Positions 7,954 to 16,344 of a DNA stretch of 38,502 nucleotides are shown here, one piece after another. The stretch is from Eubacterium sp. (GTDB lineage Bacteria; Bacillota; Clostridia; Lachnospirales; Lachnospiraceae). The notes beneath the pieces were generated by a model that worked only from the letters and a program-made list of their open reading frames with translations, searched no databases and was not told the origin of the DNA. The stretch spans positions 1-38,502 of the forward strand of contig JAAWDZ010000067.1 in assembly GCA_022794015.1 (NCBI GenBank), written 5' to 3'. The position numbers were made by a program, and so were the translations under genes. Positions within the stretch are counted from its first letter, which is position 1. Every line of letters begins with the position of its first letter.

Positions 7954-10425
7954 CTATCGTTTATCCTCTGTTTCAACCTTCAGGCGATCCAAATGCCAAA
8001 TATCATCGACATATTCCTGTATTGTACGGTCGGAAGAGAATTTCCCGGCATGCGCCGTATTCAGAATCGCCATCTTCGCCCAACGTTTTTCATCCTTATA
8101 AGCCTCTACCATATCCCTCTGCGCCTGCGCATAAGAGCGGAAATCTGCAAGGATAAAGTAAGTATCCGCATATCGGGTAGACTGTGTATTCAACAGTGAA
8201 TTATACAGCTCGCGGAACAATTCGCTGTTGTGCGGTGAATAAAACCCGTTGATGATCTGCATCAGCACCTTACGGATATCCTGATCGCTGTTGAAAATCT
8301 GCATTGGATTATAATCGCGCTTCTTCTCATGGGCAATGACCTCATCGGAACTCATTCCGAAAATAAACATATTCTCTTTGCCAACCTCTTCTAACATCTC
8401 TACGTTTGCACCGTCCATCGTACCAATCGTCACCGCGCCGTTTAACATAAACTTCATATTGCCTGTGCCAGATGCTTCCTTGCTGGCTGTAGAAATCTGC
8501 TCACTGATATCCGCTGCTGCAAAAATCCACTCTGCATTGGATACACGGTAATCTTCAATGAATACCACTTTCAGCTTACCATTAATGCTGGCGTCGTTAT
8601 TGACTACCTCGGCAACGCTGTTGATCAGTTTAATCGTCAGTTTCGCAATCTTGTATCCTGCCGCAGCCTTTGCACCGAAAATAAATGTACGTGGATAGAA
8701 TTCGCGGTCCGGATGTTCCTTTAGTTCATTGTACAGATACATAATATGAAGAATATTCAGCAGCTGCCTCTTATATTCATGCAGACGTTTTACCTGCACA
8801 TCGAAAATCGAACGCGGATCTACGTCGATACCATTGTGTTCCTTAATATATTTCGCAAGACGTACTTTATTCTGATATTTGATATTCATAAATTCATGCT
8901 GCGCTTTTTCGTCATCCGCATATAAGGCCAGCTTTTCAATCCGGCTCAGATTCGTAATCCACTCCGCGCCGACATACTTGGTTACCCAGTCTGCCAAAAG
9001 CGGATTGCCGTGTAAAAGAAAACGCCTCTGCGTAATACCGTTCGTCTTGTTGTTGAATTTCTCCGGGAACATATCATAAAAATCTTTTAATTCCTGGTTC
9101 TTTAAAATCTCCGTATGCAGCCTTGCCACACCGTTTACAGAATAGCCGGCAGCAATTGCAAGATGCGCCATCTTCACCTGTCCGTTGTAAATAATAGCCA
9201 TGCGCTCTACTTTGCCGTTATCGCCCGGATAACGCTTCTGGATTTCAAGAATAAATCTGCGGTTGATCTCCTCTACGATCTGGTAAATCCTGGGGAGCAG
9301 GCGGGAGAAAATCTCAATCGGCCACTTCTCAAGCGCCTCTGCCATAATAGTATGATTGGTGTATGCGCAGGTTTTTGTCGTAATATCCCATGCATCCTCC
9401 CACGCCAAATCCTCTTCATCCACCAGATAACGCATCAACTCCGCTACGGTTACAGTCGGATGTGTATCGTTTAACTGGAATACAACTTTTTTCGGTAAAT
9501 CATGAATGTTGGAATGGTTCTTTTTAAACCTTGCAATGGCTCGCTGTACGCTGGCCGATACAAAGAAATACTGCTGTTTTAAACGAAGTTCCTTGCCGGC
9601 AATGTGATTGTCATTCGGATAAAGCACTTCCACCAGGTTTCTTGCCAGATTCTCCTGCTCAACTGCCTTGTGATAATCGCCCTTGTCAAACGAATCCAGC
9701 TCAAAACACTCTACCGGCTCTGCATCCCAGATCATAAGCGTATTGACCATATGGTTGTTGTATCCTAAAATCGGCATATCATAAGGTACCGCACGGACTG
9801 ACTGATAGCCCTCCTGCTGGAATTTTACCCTGCCATCCGGTGTATTGACGGCGCGTACATAACCGCCGAATTTTACTTCATAGGTATATTCCGGCCTTCT
9901 CAATTCAAACGGATATCCGTCTTTTAGCCAGTTGTCCGGTATTTCAATCTGAAAACCGTCTTCGATCTTCTGTTTGAACATACCGTAACGATAACGGATA
10001 CCGCAGCCGTAAGCGGAATAACCCAGTGTAGCCAGCGATTCCATAAAGCAGGCTGCAAGCCTCCCAAGGCCACCGTTGCCAAGCGCCGGATCCGGCTCCT
10101 GATCCTCAATGACATTGATATCAAGCCCCATCTCTTCAAGCGCTTCCGCCACTTCCTGATATGCTGTCAGGTTAATTAAATTGTTGCCCAAAGCACGGCC
10201 CATCAAAAACTCCATGGACATATAATAAACCACTTTGGGATCCTGCTTTTTCATGCTGTTCTGCGTTTCCATCCACTGATCGATTACGACCTCCTTGACC
10301 GCATGAGAGACTGCCTGAAAAAGCTCCTGCGTGGAAGCTTCCTCTAAACTCTTGCGGTAAAGAGAACGCACATTGTCTCTTACCTCTTTTTTAAATGCCT
10401 CTTTGTCAAAAATTGCTGTTTCCAT
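7954..10425 (-). CDS. glgP: Glycogen/starch/alpha-glucan phosphorylase
   Basis: 823 aa, full length for a GT35 phosphorylase. It releases glucose-1-phosphate from alpha-1,4-glucans using pyridoxal phosphate. Seen: DPALGNGGLGRLAACFMES (112-130), NDTHPTV (319-325), the KRLHEYKRQLLN glucan/phosphate region (546-557), and the PLP signature EASGTGNMKFMLNG with the Schiff-base lysine at K658. The ATG follows AAGGAGG by 14 nt, a long spacing, and lies 19 nt downstream of the ileS stop. No promoter is visible in that gap, so it is probably co-transcribed with ileS. Cytoplasmic; storage-polysaccharide breakdown. Confidence 0.97.
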   Translation of the reverse strand: METAIFDKEAFKKEVRDNVRSLYRKSLEEASTQELFQAVSHAVKEVVIDQWMETQNSMKKQDPKVVYYMSMEFLMGRALGNNLINLTAYQEVAEALEEMGLDINVIEDQEPDPALGNGGLGRLAACFMESLATLGYSAYGCGIRYRYGMFKQKIEDGFQIEIPDNWLKDGYPFELRRPEYTYEVKFGGYVRAVNTPDGRVKFQQEGYQSVRAVPYDMPILGYNNHMVNTLMIWDAEPVECFELDSFDKGDYHKAVEQENLARNLVEVLYPNDNHIAGKELRLKQQYFFVSASVQRAIARFKKNHSNIHDLPKKVVFQLNDTHPTVTVAELMRYLVDEEDLAWEDAWDITTKTCAYTNHTIMAEALEKWPIEIFSRLLPRIYQIVEEINRRFILEIQKRYPGDNGKVERMAIIYNGQVKMAHLAIAAGYSVNGVARLHTEILKNQELKDFYDMFPEKFNNKTNGITQRRFLLHGNPLLADWVTKYVGAEWITNLSRIEKLALYADDEKAQHEFMNIKYQNKVRLAKYIKEHNGIDVDPRSIFDVQVKRLHEYKRQLLNILHIMYLYNELKEHPDREFYPRTFIFGAKAAAGYKIAKLTIKLINSVAEVVNNDASINGKLKVVFIEDYRVSNAEWIFAAADISEQISTASKEASGTGNMKFMLNGAVTIGTMDGANVEMLEEVGKENMFIFGMSSDEVIAHEKKRDYNPMQIFNSDQDIRKVLMQIINGFYSPHNSELFRELYNSLLNTQSTRYADTYFILADFRSYAQAQRDMVEAYKDEKRWAKMAILNTAHAGKFSSDRTIQEYVDDIWHLDRLKVETEDKR

Positions 10426-10444
10426 AGCTGTTCAGATTTCCTCC

Positions 10445-13400
10445 TTAATCCAGTTTCTTTACTTCCAGATTCACATGTTCGCCATTGATATTCCATGCTT
10501 TTTCATAACCGCCAAGTTGGCCGGTTGTGATATCCACTGCCAAAACTTCTGTCTGAATGGTTTCTCTGTTTCTCGTAAAAATCCCGGCTGCTTTCTCATC
10601 GGACTGATAAGAAACTGTAATTTTATCTGTCACTTCAAACCCTGCCTCCTTGCGCATGGTCTGAATCTTACTGATCAGCTCACGCACAAAACCTTCCTCC
10701 ACCAGTTCCGGTGTCAGGTTCGTGTCCAGAACAACAGTAATATTATGATCCTGGTCTGTTACGTATCCTTCAGCCTGTGTCATGGTAATGAGCAGATCCT
10801 CTTCTAATAATACAACGTCTTCCCCAATACTGTCAAGTTTCAGGACACCTTTCTCCTTCAATTCAGCCATTGCCGCATTGCCGTCAAGCTCGGCCAGAGC
10901 CTGTTTGATCTGTCCTAAATATTTGCCGTATTTCGGGCCTACGGTACGAAGCTGTGGTTTAAACGTATAGCTCGTATAAGCGCTCACATCATCAGAAAAT
11001 GCTATCTTTTTAACATTTAACTCTTCTGTAATAATTTCCGCAAAAAACTCTGGCAGCTCAAACGGCGCTTTCACATACATCATACCAATCGGCTGACGGT
11101 TTTTGATATTCGCCGAATTCCGGCAGGCACGCCCCAGCACAACGATCTTTAACACCGCTTCCATTTTTTCTTCCAGATCTTTGTCAATTACTGTGCCATC
11201 AGCTGTCGGGAAATCACACAGATGCACACTGATTGGCGCTTCTCTGTCAACGCTGCAGACTAAATTCCTGTAAATATCCTCTGCCATAAACGGAATCATC
11301 GGAGCAGCGCATTTTGCAACAGTAACAAGCGCTGTATAGAGCGTCATATACGCATTGATTTTATCCTGCTCCATACCCTTTGCCCAAAAACGCTCTCTGC
11401 TCCTTCTGACATACCAGTTACTCATTTCGTCTACGAAATTATCAAGCGCCCTGGCAGCCTCAGGAATCCGGTAATTACCCAGATTTGTATCCACCTCTTC
11501 AATCAGGCTGTTCAGCTTGGACAAAAGCCATTTGTCCATGACAGACAGCTTATCATATTCCAGCTTATGCTGGTTTGCATCAAATCCGTCGATATTAGCG
11601 TAAAGTACAAAGAACGCATAAGTGTTCCAAAGTGTACCCATAAATTTACGCTGTCCCTCCTGTACGGCCTTTCCATGGAAACGGTTTGGCAGCCATGGTG
11701 CGGAATTGATATAAAAATACCAGCGAATCGCATCTGCACCGTATTTATCCAATGCATCAAACGGATCCACCGCATTCCCTTTTGACTTGCTCATTTTCTG
11801 CCCTTTTTCATCCTGCACATGGCCCAATACGATAACATTTTCATACGGAGATTTGTTGAATAAAAGCGTCGATTCCGCCATCAGTGAATAAAACCACCCG
11901 CGTGTCTGATCAACCGCCTCTGAAATAAACTGTGCCGGGAACTGCTGCTCAAACAGCTCCTTGTTTTCAAACGGATAGTGGTGCTGCGCAAACGGCATTG
12001 CCCCTGAATCAAACCAACAGTCAATCACCTCCGGCACACGGTGCATCAAACCGCCGCAGTCCGGGCACTTCAATGTCACTTCATCAATATACGGCCGGTG
12101 CAGCTCTACTTTTGCCGCGTCCGGATTTCCACTTCTCTTTGCAAGCTCTTCTCTGCTTCCGATACATTCCTGATGTCTACATTCACATTCCCATACGTTT
12201 AACGGGGTACCCCAGTAACGGTTACGGGAAATGCCCCAGTCCTGAATATTTTCCAGCCAGTCACCGAATCTGCCCCTGCCGATGGATTCCGGAATCCAGT
12301 TAACTGTATTGTTATTGCGAATCAGGTCTTCTTTCACTGCAGTCATTTTGATAAACCAGGATTCTCTCGCATAGTAGATTAACGGCGTATCACACCGCCA
12401 GCAGTGCGGATACTCATGTTCAAACTTCGGTGCGTCAAACAAAAGCCCCTTTTCTTCCAACTCCTTTAACACCATTGGATCTGCTTTTTTCACAAACACG
12501 CCTGCATAATTCGTTTCTTCTGTCATCTCGCCCTTGCCGTTTACCAGCTGTACAAACGGAAGATCATATTTTCTGCCTACCGCCGCGTCGTCCTCACCAA
12601 ATGCCGGCGCGATATGCACGATTCCTGTACCGTCTGTCATGGTTACATAGCTGTCGCAGGTAATATAGTGCGCCTTTTTTCGCTGTTTTTCTATAATCTT
12701 ATCCGCAAATCCAAATAATGGCTCATATCCTTTTTTCTCTAAATCAGTTCCTTTGTACTCTGCAAGCACTTCATAAGCAGCTGAATCTTCATCTTTTGAA
12801 AGACCGCCCAAAACCTGATCCAAAAGAGCCTTTGCCAGGTAATATACATAGCCGTCTGCCGCCTTTACTTTACAATATATTTCCTCCGGATTGACACAGA
12901 GCGCCACATTGCTCGGCAGCGTCCACGGCGTTGTCGTCCATGCCAGGAAATAAGCATCTTCATCTTTTACTTTAAAACGCACGATTGCGGAGCGTTCTTT
13001 TACCGTTTTATATCCCTGTGCAACCTCCTGGGAAGAAAGCGGAGTACCGCAGCGCGGGCAATACGGCACAATTTTAAATCCCTTGTACAAAAGCTTTTTG
13101 TCCCAGATTTGCTTTAATGCCCACCACTCAGATTCGATAAAATCATCATGATAAGTCACGTACGGATCGTCCATATCGGCCCAGAAACCAACAGTTCCGG
13201 AAAATTTTTCCCACATGCCTTTGTACTTCCACACGGATTCCTTACACTGCTTAATAAACGGCTCCATGCCGTATTCTTCAATCTGTTCCTTTCCGTTTAA
13301 CCCCAAAATTTTCTCTACTTCCAGCTCCACCGGAAGTCCGTGGGTATCCCATCCGGCTTTTCTGGGGACGAATTTACCCTTCATGGTCTGATATCTGGGG

Positions 13401-13603
13401 ATCATATCCTTGATAACGCGCGTCAGCACATGCCCAATATGGGGCCTGCCATTCGCCGTAGGCGGCCCGTCGTAAAACGTGTAGGTTTCGCCGTCTTTAC
13501 GATTTTCCATGCTTTTTCTGAAAATATCGTTGTCCTTCCAGAACCGTTCTGTCTGTTTTTCGCGATCCACAAAATTAAGGTTTGTTTCAACTTTGTTATA
13601 CAT
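10445..13603 (-). CDS. ileS: Isoleucyl-tRNA synthetase (IleRS2-like)
   Basis: 1052 aa class I aminoacyl-tRNA synthetase. The signature is HIGH at 55-58 in PPTANGRPHIGH, and KMSKS is at 603-607. The editing (CP1) domain lies between, with AWTTTPWTLPSN (221-232) and GTGIVHIAPAFGEDD (325-339). The C-terminal anticodon-binding and accessory regions follow. Length and motif context match the eukaryote-like IleRS2 clade found in Clostridia, a clade known for low mupirocin sensitivity; that is family knowledge, not shown here. AGGAGG precedes the ATG. Expression is governed by the T-box leader upstream. glgP follows 19 nt downstream. Confidence 0.97.
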   Translation of the reverse strand: MYNKVETNLNFVDREKQTERFWKDNDIFRKSMENRKDGETYTFYDGPPTANGRPHIGHVLTRVIKDMIPRYQTMKGKFVPRKAGWDTHGLPVELEVEKILGLNGKEQIEEYGMEPFIKQCKESVWKYKGMWEKFSGTVGFWADMDDPYVTYHDDFIESEWWALKQIWDKKLLYKGFKIVPYCPRCGTPLSSQEVAQGYKTVKERSAIVRFKVKDEDAYFLAWTTTPWTLPSNVALCVNPEEIYCKVKAADGYVYYLAKALLDQVLGGLSKDEDSAAYEVLAEYKGTDLEKKGYEPLFGFADKIIEKQRKKAHYITCDSYVTMTDGTGIVHIAPAFGEDDAAVGRKYDLPFVQLVNGKGEMTEETNYAGVFVKKADPMVLKELEEKGLLFDAPKFEHEYPHCWRCDTPLIYYARESWFIKMTAVKEDLIRNNNTVNWIPESIGRGRFGDWLENIQDWGISRNRYWGTPLNVWECECRHQECIGSREELAKRSGNPDAAKVELHRPYIDEVTLKCPDCGGLMHRVPEVIDCWFDSGAMPFAQHHYPFENKELFEQQFPAQFISEAVDQTRGWFYSLMAESTLLFNKSPYENVIVLGHVQDEKGQKMSKSKGNAVDPFDALDKYGADAIRWYFYINSAPWLPNRFHGKAVQEGQRKFMGTLWNTYAFFVLYANIDGFDANQHKLEYDKLSVMDKWLLSKLNSLIEEVDTNLGNYRIPEAARALDNFVDEMSNWYVRRSRERFWAKGMEQDKINAYMTLYTALVTVAKCAAPMIPFMAEDIYRNLVCSVDREAPISVHLCDFPTADGTVIDKDLEEKMEAVLKIVVLGRACRNSANIKNRQPIGMMYVKAPFELPEFFAEIITEELNVKKIAFSDDVSAYTSYTFKPQLRTVGPKYGKYLGQIKQALAELDGNAAMAELKEKGVLKLDSIGEDVVLLEEDLLITMTQAEGYVTDQDHNITVVLDTNLTPELVEEGFVRELISKIQTMRKEAGFEVTDKITVSYQSDEKAAGIFTRNRETIQTEVLAVDITTGQLGGYEKAWNINGEHVNLEVKKLD

Positions 13604-13637
13604 GGTTTCCTCCTGTATGAATTTTAATGATAAAAAG

Positions 13638-13666
13638 GTAACAGGGCAGCTTGACTGAACTGTTAC
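13638..13666 (-). repeat. Conserved stem-loop repeat, copy A
   Basis: GTAACAG (outer left arm, minus strand) pairs with CTGTTAC (13638-13644 on the plus strand carries its partner), with an inner CAG/CTG pair in the loop. It begins directly after the U-run of the T-box terminator and is itself followed by CTTTTT, so it could act as a second weak terminator in the ileS leader. It matches copy B (33907-33935) at 24 of 29 positions and copy C (38096-38121) with small deletions. Confidence 0.6.
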
Positions 13667-13703
13667 AAAAAAAGCCCTCTTCCTGTAATAGGACGAAGGG
13701 CTT
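13667..13703 (-). terminator. T-box attenuator terminator of ileS
   Basis: On the minus strand AAGCCCTTC pairs with the downstream GAGGGCTT arm across a CCTATTACAGG region, followed by seven T. The 5' part of the stem belongs to the TTCGTCC element that forms the antiterminator in T-boxes. Confidence 0.85.
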
Positions 13704-13930
13704 AGGATCGTTATACCACCTGTTACAGCATACTTAGAGTATAGAACTCCGTATATACGATTCCCGTAACGTGGGAATGGACGTCAACGCTTACTCTCTT
13801 TTGCATCTGATTTCGGGTTGCAACTTGGAAGGGATATTCGGATACCTGCTACTCCTGCCGGCTCTCACCGTTCCGGCTCGCTGTAAATTTCACAATGGTG
13901 TCTTACTGTCTTCGTCATCGTCTTTTGCAC
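13667..13930 (-). promoter_or_regulatory. T-box riboswitch leader controlling ileS
   Basis: About 260 nt between the promoter and the terminator. Read on the minus strand it has the AGUA-like AGTAAGAC, a distal Stem I segment GGTGAGAGCCGG, the specifier region GAATATCCC, the conserved AGGTGG box (13716-13721) followed by TATAACGA, and a TTCGTCC element feeding the terminator. The likely specifier is ATC at 13833-13835, placed after GAAT as in other T-boxes, which fits tRNA-Ile(GAU). A second ATC at 13841-13843 is less well placed. Uncharged tRNA-Ile should favour the antiterminator and switch on ileS and probably glgP. Confidence 0.92.
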
Positions 13931-13935
13931 GAATA

Positions 13936-13965
13936 AGTATAAAGCGGCAAGATGCAGTTTGTCAA
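13936..13965 (-). promoter_or_regulatory. Promoter of the T-box/ileS unit
   Basis: TTGACA (13960-13965) and TATACT (13936-13941) on the minus strand, spacer 18 nt, immediately upstream of the T-box Stem I. Confidence 0.8.
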
Positions 13966-14028
13966 GAGGCGGATTGCAGTTCAGAAAGAAAAAGACAACC
14001 CACAACAACTGTGAATTGTCTCTATTGC

Positions 14029-14658
14029 TTAAAACGTATCCATAATATCATCTTCAAAGCGGTCGTCCTCATCCCAGAACCCATCGTCATCCAAATATCT
14101 GTCTTCATCCTCATCTGGAATCCCGTAATCATCCAGATATCCATCTTCAAGCTGCTCCTCCGGGCTTCTGCGCAAACCTCTCTGAAATCCCTCCTGAAAT
14201 CCCTCCTGAAAATCAACACTTCCCCAAATGCCGATGCAAAATACCACAAATGCAATTAAAGATATTACAGATGTCACAATTCCTCCCACTGCCATACCCT
14301 TTTTGCTGCCAGGCTTCGTAAGCTGAACAATTCCAAACACAATCGCCAGAATCGCAAGTGGTATATTCAAACAGCTGCAAAACAGCACCAGTGAAACAAT
14401 CCCTATTACCAAAGATGCAACTCCAAAGCCCTGGCTTACCGGCTGAAACTGCTCCTGATAAGGCCCCTGGTATGTCTGCCGGTAAGTGTTCTGCTGATCC
14501 GGCTTTTGAAAATCCGTTTCCAAATCACGATATTCGCCCTGGTACTGCGGAGTACCTTCCTGATAAATTGCCCTCTGCTGTGCGTCCTGGAAAGTATCAC
14601 TTCTTTCCTCCTCCGAAAACCGCCCCTCTCCTTGCGAATACCAATTATCTTCACTCAT
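14029..14658 (-). CDS. DUF4190 domain small membrane protein with acidic tail
   Basis: 209 aa from the ATG at 14658, chosen because GGAG lies 8 nt before it; a GTG nine bases upstream has no usable site. The N-terminal 80 residues are hydrophilic and Gln/Tyr/Glu-rich. Two membrane helices follow (GFGVASLVIGIVSLVLFCSC and a second around VGGIVTSVISLIAFVVFCIG), the DUF4190 arrangement. The C-terminal 50 residues are strongly acidic (repeats of DE/DD). The function of the family is unknown. It lies downstream of a second DUF4190 gene on the same strand, so the pair may be paralogous. Confidence 0.8.
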   Translation of the reverse strand: MSEDNWYSQGEGRFSEEERSDTFQDAQQRAIYQEGTPQYQGEYRDLETDFQKPDQQNTYRQTYQGPYQEQFQPVSQGFGVASLVIGIVSLVLFCSCLNIPLAILAIVFGIVQLTKPGSKKGMAVGGIVTSVISLIAFVVFCIGIWGSVDFQEGFQEGFQRGLRRSPEEQLEDGYLDDYGIPDEDEDRYLDDDGFWDEDDRFEDDIMDTF

Positions 14659-14744
14659 CCTCTTCACTCCAATCTCTTTTCATCTCTCCCTGATTATAAC
14701 CCAGTATAAATACCTTTCTGTCTCACTGAGGATGCTTTTTTGAG

Positions 14745-14824
14745 AGTGCATGTGTAATAATACTGGCGCAGCGGGCTACGCCGGGGCTTTTACACATGTG
14801 CTACCGGCCGGATTCCATATCCGG
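14745..14824. repeat. Compound palindromic intergenic element between the DUF4190 genes
   Basis: A 13-bp arm AGTGCATGTGTAA (14745-14757) pairs with TTACACATGTGCT (14790-14802), allowing two G-U pairs. It encloses a CTGGCG/CGCCGG hairpin. A second hairpin follows, CCGGAT (14808-14813) with ATCCGG (14819-14824). Neither side has a U-run, so it is not a standard terminator. It fills most of the 172-nt gap between the two genes. Confidence 0.55.
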
Positions 14825-14830
14825 ATACCA

Positions 14831-15166
14831 TTACTGAAGATACCCTTCTAATCCTGCCACTTCGCTAAACATCATAAGTCCGACTGCCGCAAGAATAAGA
14901 ATTGCTATCGATAACACAATACCGATAATACTGCATACTATACCTGCCGTTGCCATCCCGTTTCTGCCATTGTTTCTGTTGTTCAAAATTCCAAATACAA
15001 TACCTGCAATTGCACAAATCAGGCTGATATACCAGATACAGCATAACACAACTGATACGATTCCAAGTACCATAGACGCAATCGCCATTCCCTGCCCGCC
15101 GTTACCGCCTTGCCTGGGCTGCTGATAGTCCATCGGCTTTTGATTCTCTCCATATCCATCATTCAT
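14831..15166 (-). CDS. DUF4190 domain small membrane protein
   Basis: 111 aa. A short Gly/Gln/Asn-rich N-terminus is followed by two membrane helices: MAIASMVLGIVSVVLCCIWY, and a second around AGIVCSIIGIVLSIAILILA with a Gly/Asn-rich loop RNNGRNG between. This matches the common small DUF4190 form. GGAGG lies 10 nt before the ATG, and a strong promoter is at 15227-15255. The function is unknown. Confidence 0.85.
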   Translation of the reverse strand: MNDGYGENQKPMDYQQPRQGGNGGQGMAIASMVLGIVSVVLCCIWYISLICAIAGIVFGILNNRNNGRNGMATAGIVCSIIGIVLSIAILILAAVGLMMFSEVAGLEGYLQ

Positions 15167-15226
15167 TGAAGATATCCTCCATTCATAAAATTATACATTG
15201 CTTCATTTTTTTATGTTTATGTCTGC

Positions 15227-15255
15227 ATTATACCAAAAGATTTGTGAGCTGTAAA
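15227..15255 (-). promoter_or_regulatory. Promoter of the 111-aa DUF4190 gene
   Basis: TTTACA (15250-15255) and TATAAT (15227-15232) on the minus strand with a 17-nt spacer. It starts right after the terminator of the metal operon. Confidence 0.7.
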
Positions 15256-15326
15256 GAAAAAAAGGCATATGGACATTCCTCTCTATAACAGCTTAGGCCA
15301 AACTGCCACTCCTCTTCCATACGCCT
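15256..15326 (-). terminator. Terminator of the metal-resistance/sodC operon
   Basis: On the minus strand AGGCGTATGG (15317-15326) pairs with CCATATGCCT (15263-15272), one G-U pair, followed by a T-run through 15256. The loop is long (about 44 nt). Confidence 0.6.
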
Positions 15327-15358
15327 CCTTCTCACCCTTATTAGGATCCGCTTCCCTC

Positions 15359-15865
15359 TTATGCCTTTTGGAAATCATCTATAAACTGTATTACCCCGCA
15401 GGCAATTTTTTCTCCCGCATTCCCCGATGGCTGTGAAGTAAAATCGTCTGCATTCCGGTGAATCAGTACAGATTTTCCCACAATATCATACAATTCTTTT
15501 CCCGAATCATAAAATACCATCCATGCATACCCATCTCTGGAAATCAACGGGGGCATATCCCCCTCATGGCGTGGGTGCGCTTGATTGTGCGGATTAAAAT
15601 GTTCGCCTGTGTTTTGGAAATTATTGGAACAATCTCCGTTTTCATGTATATGAAACGCAAAAAATGCAGGGACAGACGACCTGTCCGTTTCCGGCAGGCC
15701 AAATATCTCTGCTTCTATCAACAGACCTCCGCCAGGAACATTATAAAAATATACCGAGCCCTGTATCTGAGAATACTCGCCGCCGCCCTGTATCCGGGCA
15801 TAAGCGCGCGGCCTGTTGTCATAGAATAATTTCATAAAATTCAATCTGGGTGTAATCTGGAACAT
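15359..15865 (-). CDS. sodC: Cu/Zn-type superoxide dismutase family protein, no signal peptide
   Basis: 168 aa. All seven metal ligands can be aligned by motif: H72 and H74 (FHIHENGDC), bridging H89 (GEHFNP), H97, H100 and D103 (HPRHEGD), and H136 (LIHRNADD). The disulfide cysteines are C79 and C156. The zinc loop is shortened: only two residues separate H97 from H100. The active-site arginine position (human R143, in GNAGSR) is K153 here (GNAGEK). There is no export signal, although SodC proteins are normally periplasmic or secreted. AAGGGG precedes the ATG; starting at M11 would lack a Shine-Dalgarno. It lies 32 nt after the ArsR gene in the metal operon. Superoxide dismutation is likely but not certain given the changes. 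Confidence 0.88.
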   Translation of the reverse strand: MFQITPRLNFMKLFYDNRPRAYARIQGGGEYSQIQGSVYFYNVPGGGLLIEAEIFGLPETDRSSVPAFFAFHIHENGDCSNNFQNTGEHFNPHNQAHPRHEGDMPPLISRDGYAWMVFYDSGKELYDIVGKSVLIHRNADDFTSQPSGNAGEKIACGVIQFIDDFQKA

Positions 15866-15897
15866 AAAAAACCCCTTTTCTTTAATCCTATGCGGCT

Positions 15898-16257
15898 CTA
15901 TTCTTCAATATGTTCCCTTCCCTGCGCAATGATTGTACGTACATGGGCGTCCGCCAGCGAATAAAAAACCGACTTTCCTTCCCGTCTGCTTTTTACCAGC
16001 TTATTCTGTTTTAAAATCCGAAGCTGATGCGAAATCGCAGACTGTGTCATATTCAATACCGCAGCCAGATCGCATACACAAACCTCCGCTTCAAACAGCA
16101 CAAACAAAATGCGGATACGTGTGGAATCCCCAAATACTTTAAATAATTCTGCCAGATCATAAAGCTCCGTTTCCTCCGGCATTGTTTCGTTTACGATTTT
16201 TACCAGTTCCTCATGCACCTCGACGCTTTCACAGCATGCCGCTTCGTTTTTTTGCAT
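15898..16257 (-). CDS. ArsR/SmtB-family metal-sensing repressor
   Basis: 119 aa winged-helix dimeric repressor. The recognition region is LNMTQSAISHQLRILKQNKLV (68-88). Both classical metal sites are visible. The alpha3 site is C60-V-C62-D63, with possible N-terminal thiols C8 and C9, as in CadC. The alpha5 site is D103, H105, H116 and E119, as in CzrA/SmtB. That predicts sensing of Zn, Cd or Pb, with release of DNA on metal binding. GGGAGG precedes the ATG. It is the third gene of the operon it probably controls through the operator at 18620-18641. Confidence 0.93.
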   Translation of the reverse strand: MQKNEAACCESVEVHEELVKIVNETMPEETELYDLAELFKVFGDSTRIRILFVLFEAEVCVCDLAAVLNMTQSAISHQLRILKQNKLVKSRREGKSVFYSLADAHVRTIIAQGREHIEE

Positions 16258-16344
16258 AGCTTCCTCCCTTACTTAAATGTAATTTTGCTTTTTGCAGGGC
16301 AAGCCCTGGGCCACTGACTCCCGCGGTCAACACTTCATTCCATC

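Noticed and set aside
13771-14259. 162-aa plus-strand ORF across the T-box region
   Set aside because: It runs antisense through the T-box leader and into the DUF4190 tail; composition is not protein-like and there is no Shine-Dalgarno.
16258-16344. CAGGGC/GCCCTG palindrome between the ATPase and ArsR genes
   Set aside because: Only six pairs with no U-run, and the ArsR gene has no promoter of its own here; it is more likely an incidental structure inside the operon.
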